Source of the DNA: Bacillota bacterium
GTDB lineage: Bacteria > Bacillota > Dethiobacteria > Dethiobacterales > Dethiobacteraceae
NCBI GenBank assembly: GCA_012841735.1
Contig: DUUE01000433.1
Location: 1-6,350, forward strand
Direction: 5' to 3'
Length of the DNA: 6,350 bases
The number at the start of each line of letters is the position of its first letter. Within the stretch, counting starts at the first letter, position 1. Below are positions 4,897 through 6,350 of this stretch, piece by piece. The position numbers were made by a program, and so were the translations under genes. A model generated the notes under the pieces. That model was not told the origin of the DNA. It searched no databases and saw nothing but the letters and a program-made list of their open reading frames with translations.

Positions 4897-6350
4897 GTAT
4901 GTGGACGCTGATCAGACAGCAGCTGAATGTTGCCTTCAACCTGTCGGCCTTGCGGTGGTATGCCCGGCATGACAAAAAGAAACTTGCCGGGGGGTTGGCC
5001 CTGGCAGTTGCCCTCGTGGTCAGCCTGGCTCCCATGTATTATTTTGCCTACCTGAAGTTCCTGGATACTGTTTTTCTCGCCGGCCTGACCCTGGGGCAGC
5101 CGGAAATGCTTTTAACATTGTCCCTGATGGCCGTCAGTTTCATTGTCCTTTTTTTCGGTATTGCCTTTGTCATGTCCACTTTTTATTTTTCACGTGATTT
5201 GCCCCTTTTGATCCCGCTGCCCCTGAAACCGGGGGAAATTGTGGGTGCCAAATTTGCGGTGGTGCTGGTGCAGGAATACTTGACGGTGCTGCCGCTGTTT
5301 CTGCCGGCACTCATTATTTACGGGACGCGCATGGGTGCCGGCCTTGCCTTCTGGCCGGCGGGGCTGGCGGTGCTGCTGCTCGCCCCCGTGCTGCCCCTGA
5401 CTGTCATTTCCGCCGTAGTTCTTTTTCTCATGCGGGCAACCAACCTGGGCAGGTATAAAGATTTCCTGCGCCTTCTGGGAATGGTGCTGCTGGTGGCCGT
5501 CCTGCTGGCTGTCAATGTACTGGTAACCAAGCTTGCCTCCGTCTCACAGGAAGAAATCCTTGCTCTCCTGCTTGCGGAAGAAGGAATTGCGCGCTTTCTT
5601 GCACGCCTGTTCCCGCCCGTGCTGCTTGCCACCCGCGCCCTTGCCGCCGAGGGAGCTGCGGCTGTGCTGAATTTTCTCGGCTATGTGCTGCTGAACCTGG
5701 CCGGAGCGGCCCTAACCCTGTTTCTGGGAGAGCGACTATTTTACCGCGGTCTTATCGGCGGGGAGGAAGTGGCTGCACGCAAAAACATTTCCCACAGCCG
5801 CCTGGAGCGGAAAATGATGAAAGTGTCTTCGCCTGCCGTGGCCATTGCCGCCCGGGAAATCAAGCTGCTCTTCCGCACACCCATCTTTCTCTTTAACAGT
5901 ATCGGCGTGCTGGTGATTGCGCCGGTGGCCATGCTCCTGCCCCTTTTAACGGGCGGGGCGATGGATCCCTTTTTGGCGCTTTTAACTCACTCCGGCAACC
6001 GTTTTTATGTGAACCTGGTGGGGGCGGCCTTTATCGGCATCATGGGCGCCTTTATACCGGCTTCCTCCAGTTCCTTTTCGCGGGAAGGAAAACAATTCTG
6101 GCTGTCACAGGTCATCCCTGTTCCCCCCGCCGTCCAGGTGCGGGGCAAGATACTTTATTCACTGCTTTTGTGCCTGCTCACGGTGCCCCTTGTCTTTCTG
6201 CTTTCCTTCTTTCTCACCCGGTGGACGCCCCTGGAACTTGTTATTGTCATTGTACTTGGTTTATGTGCCTGCCTGCCCGCCGTCACATCCGGCCTGCTCA
6301 TTGACCTGCTCCGTCCCTACCTGAACTGGGATAACCCGCAGAAAGCCATC
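4893..6350 (+). CDS. ABC-2 type permease subunit, 3' end beyond window
   Basis: An open frame of 486 codons with no stop up to the window edge; the protein is incomplete at its C-terminus. It begins by ATGA overlap with the ATPase gene; a second ATG two codons on (4899) is an alternative start. About ten membrane segments can be drawn, roughly at residues 32-55, 73-98, 118-143, 152-180, 190-211, 256-280, 330-352, 371-392, 419-441 and 447-470. Between the fifth and sixth, and between the sixth and seventh, lie polar stretches (near 213-240 and 281-328). Features of the large two-half ABC-2 permease group in Firmicutes include DLPLLIPLPLKPGEIVGAK (102-120), FSREGKQFW (395-403) followed by a PVPP-containing loop, and LLRPYLNWDNPQKAI at the end (472-486). 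This suits the putative ABC permease family I associate with Pfam PF16949, recalled rather than searched. It should form an exporter with the upstream ATPase; the substrate is unknown. Confidence 0.88.
   Translation, partial: MSMWTLIRQQLNVAFNLSALRWYARHDKKKLAGGLALAVALVVSLAPMYYFAYLKFLDTVFLAGLTLGQPEMLLTLSLMAVSFIVLFFGIAFVMSTFYFSRDLPLLIPLPLKPGEIVGAKFAVVLVQEYLTVLPLFLPALIIYGTRMGAGLAFWPAGLAVLLLAPVLPLTVISAVVLFLMRATNLGRYKDFLRLLGMVLLVAVLLAVNVLVTKLASVSQEEILALLLAEEGIARFLARLFPPVLLATRALAAEGAAAVLNFLGYVLLNLAGAALTLFLGERLFYRGLIGGEEVAARKNISHSRLERKMMKVSSPAVAIAAREIKLLFRTPIFLFNSIGVLVIAPVAMLLPLLTGGAMDPFLALLTHSGNRFYVNLVGAAFIGIMGAFIPASSSSFSREGKQFWLSQVIPVPPAVQVRGKILYSLLLCLLTVPLVFLLSFFLTRWTPLELVIVIVLGLCACLPAVTSGLLIDLLRPYLNWDNPQKAI

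Overview
The window (6350 bases, moderately GC-rich) looks like chromosomal DNA of an anaerobic Firmicute, most likely a clostridial lineage of the Peptococcaceae type. The grounds are strong AAGGAGG-type ribosome sites, TTG and GTG starts, a TPP riboswitch ending in a transcription terminator, a ThiW vitamin-uptake subunit, and a PaaK-type arylacetate-CoA ligase of the sort common in amino-acid-using anaerobes. The taxonomic call is inference. All genes are on the + strand, and no phage, IS, CRISPR, tRNA or rRNA is visible.

Layout. Positions 1-131 are an upstream leader with two perfect 8-bp inverted repeats and no recognisable gene. Positions 171-1469 encode a phenylacetate-CoA ligase family enzyme (PaaK), probably starting at a TTG. 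Fourteen bases downstream, 1484-2593 encodes a histidinol-phosphate/aromatic aminotransferase (HisC). These two are probably co-transcribed. Together they suggest handling of arylacetates or arylpyruvates and aromatic amino acids.

A near-consensus promoter (TTGACA, 18 bases, TAAAAT) lies across the end of hisC. It is followed by a TPP riboswitch (2619-2713) and an intrinsic terminator (2729-2761). I can draw an antiterminator that shares bases with both the aptamer P1 helix and the terminator, which fits OFF control by TPP. It governs thiM (hydroxyethylthiazole kinase, 2788-3597) and thiW (thiazole uptake S component, 3594-4073), which overlap by ATGA: a compact uptake-and-phosphorylate salvage module for the thiazole half of thiamine.

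After a 97-bp spacer comes an ABC exporter-type pair: an ATPase with a GTG start (4171-4896) and, overlapping it by ATGA, a polytopic permease (4893 to the window end, incomplete). Its substrate cannot be read from sequence and it is probably not part of the thiamine module.

I see no wholly new system here. The most informative signals are the buried promoter with a switchable terminator for thiMW, the TTG start of paaK, and the unexplained structured leader in front of paaK.
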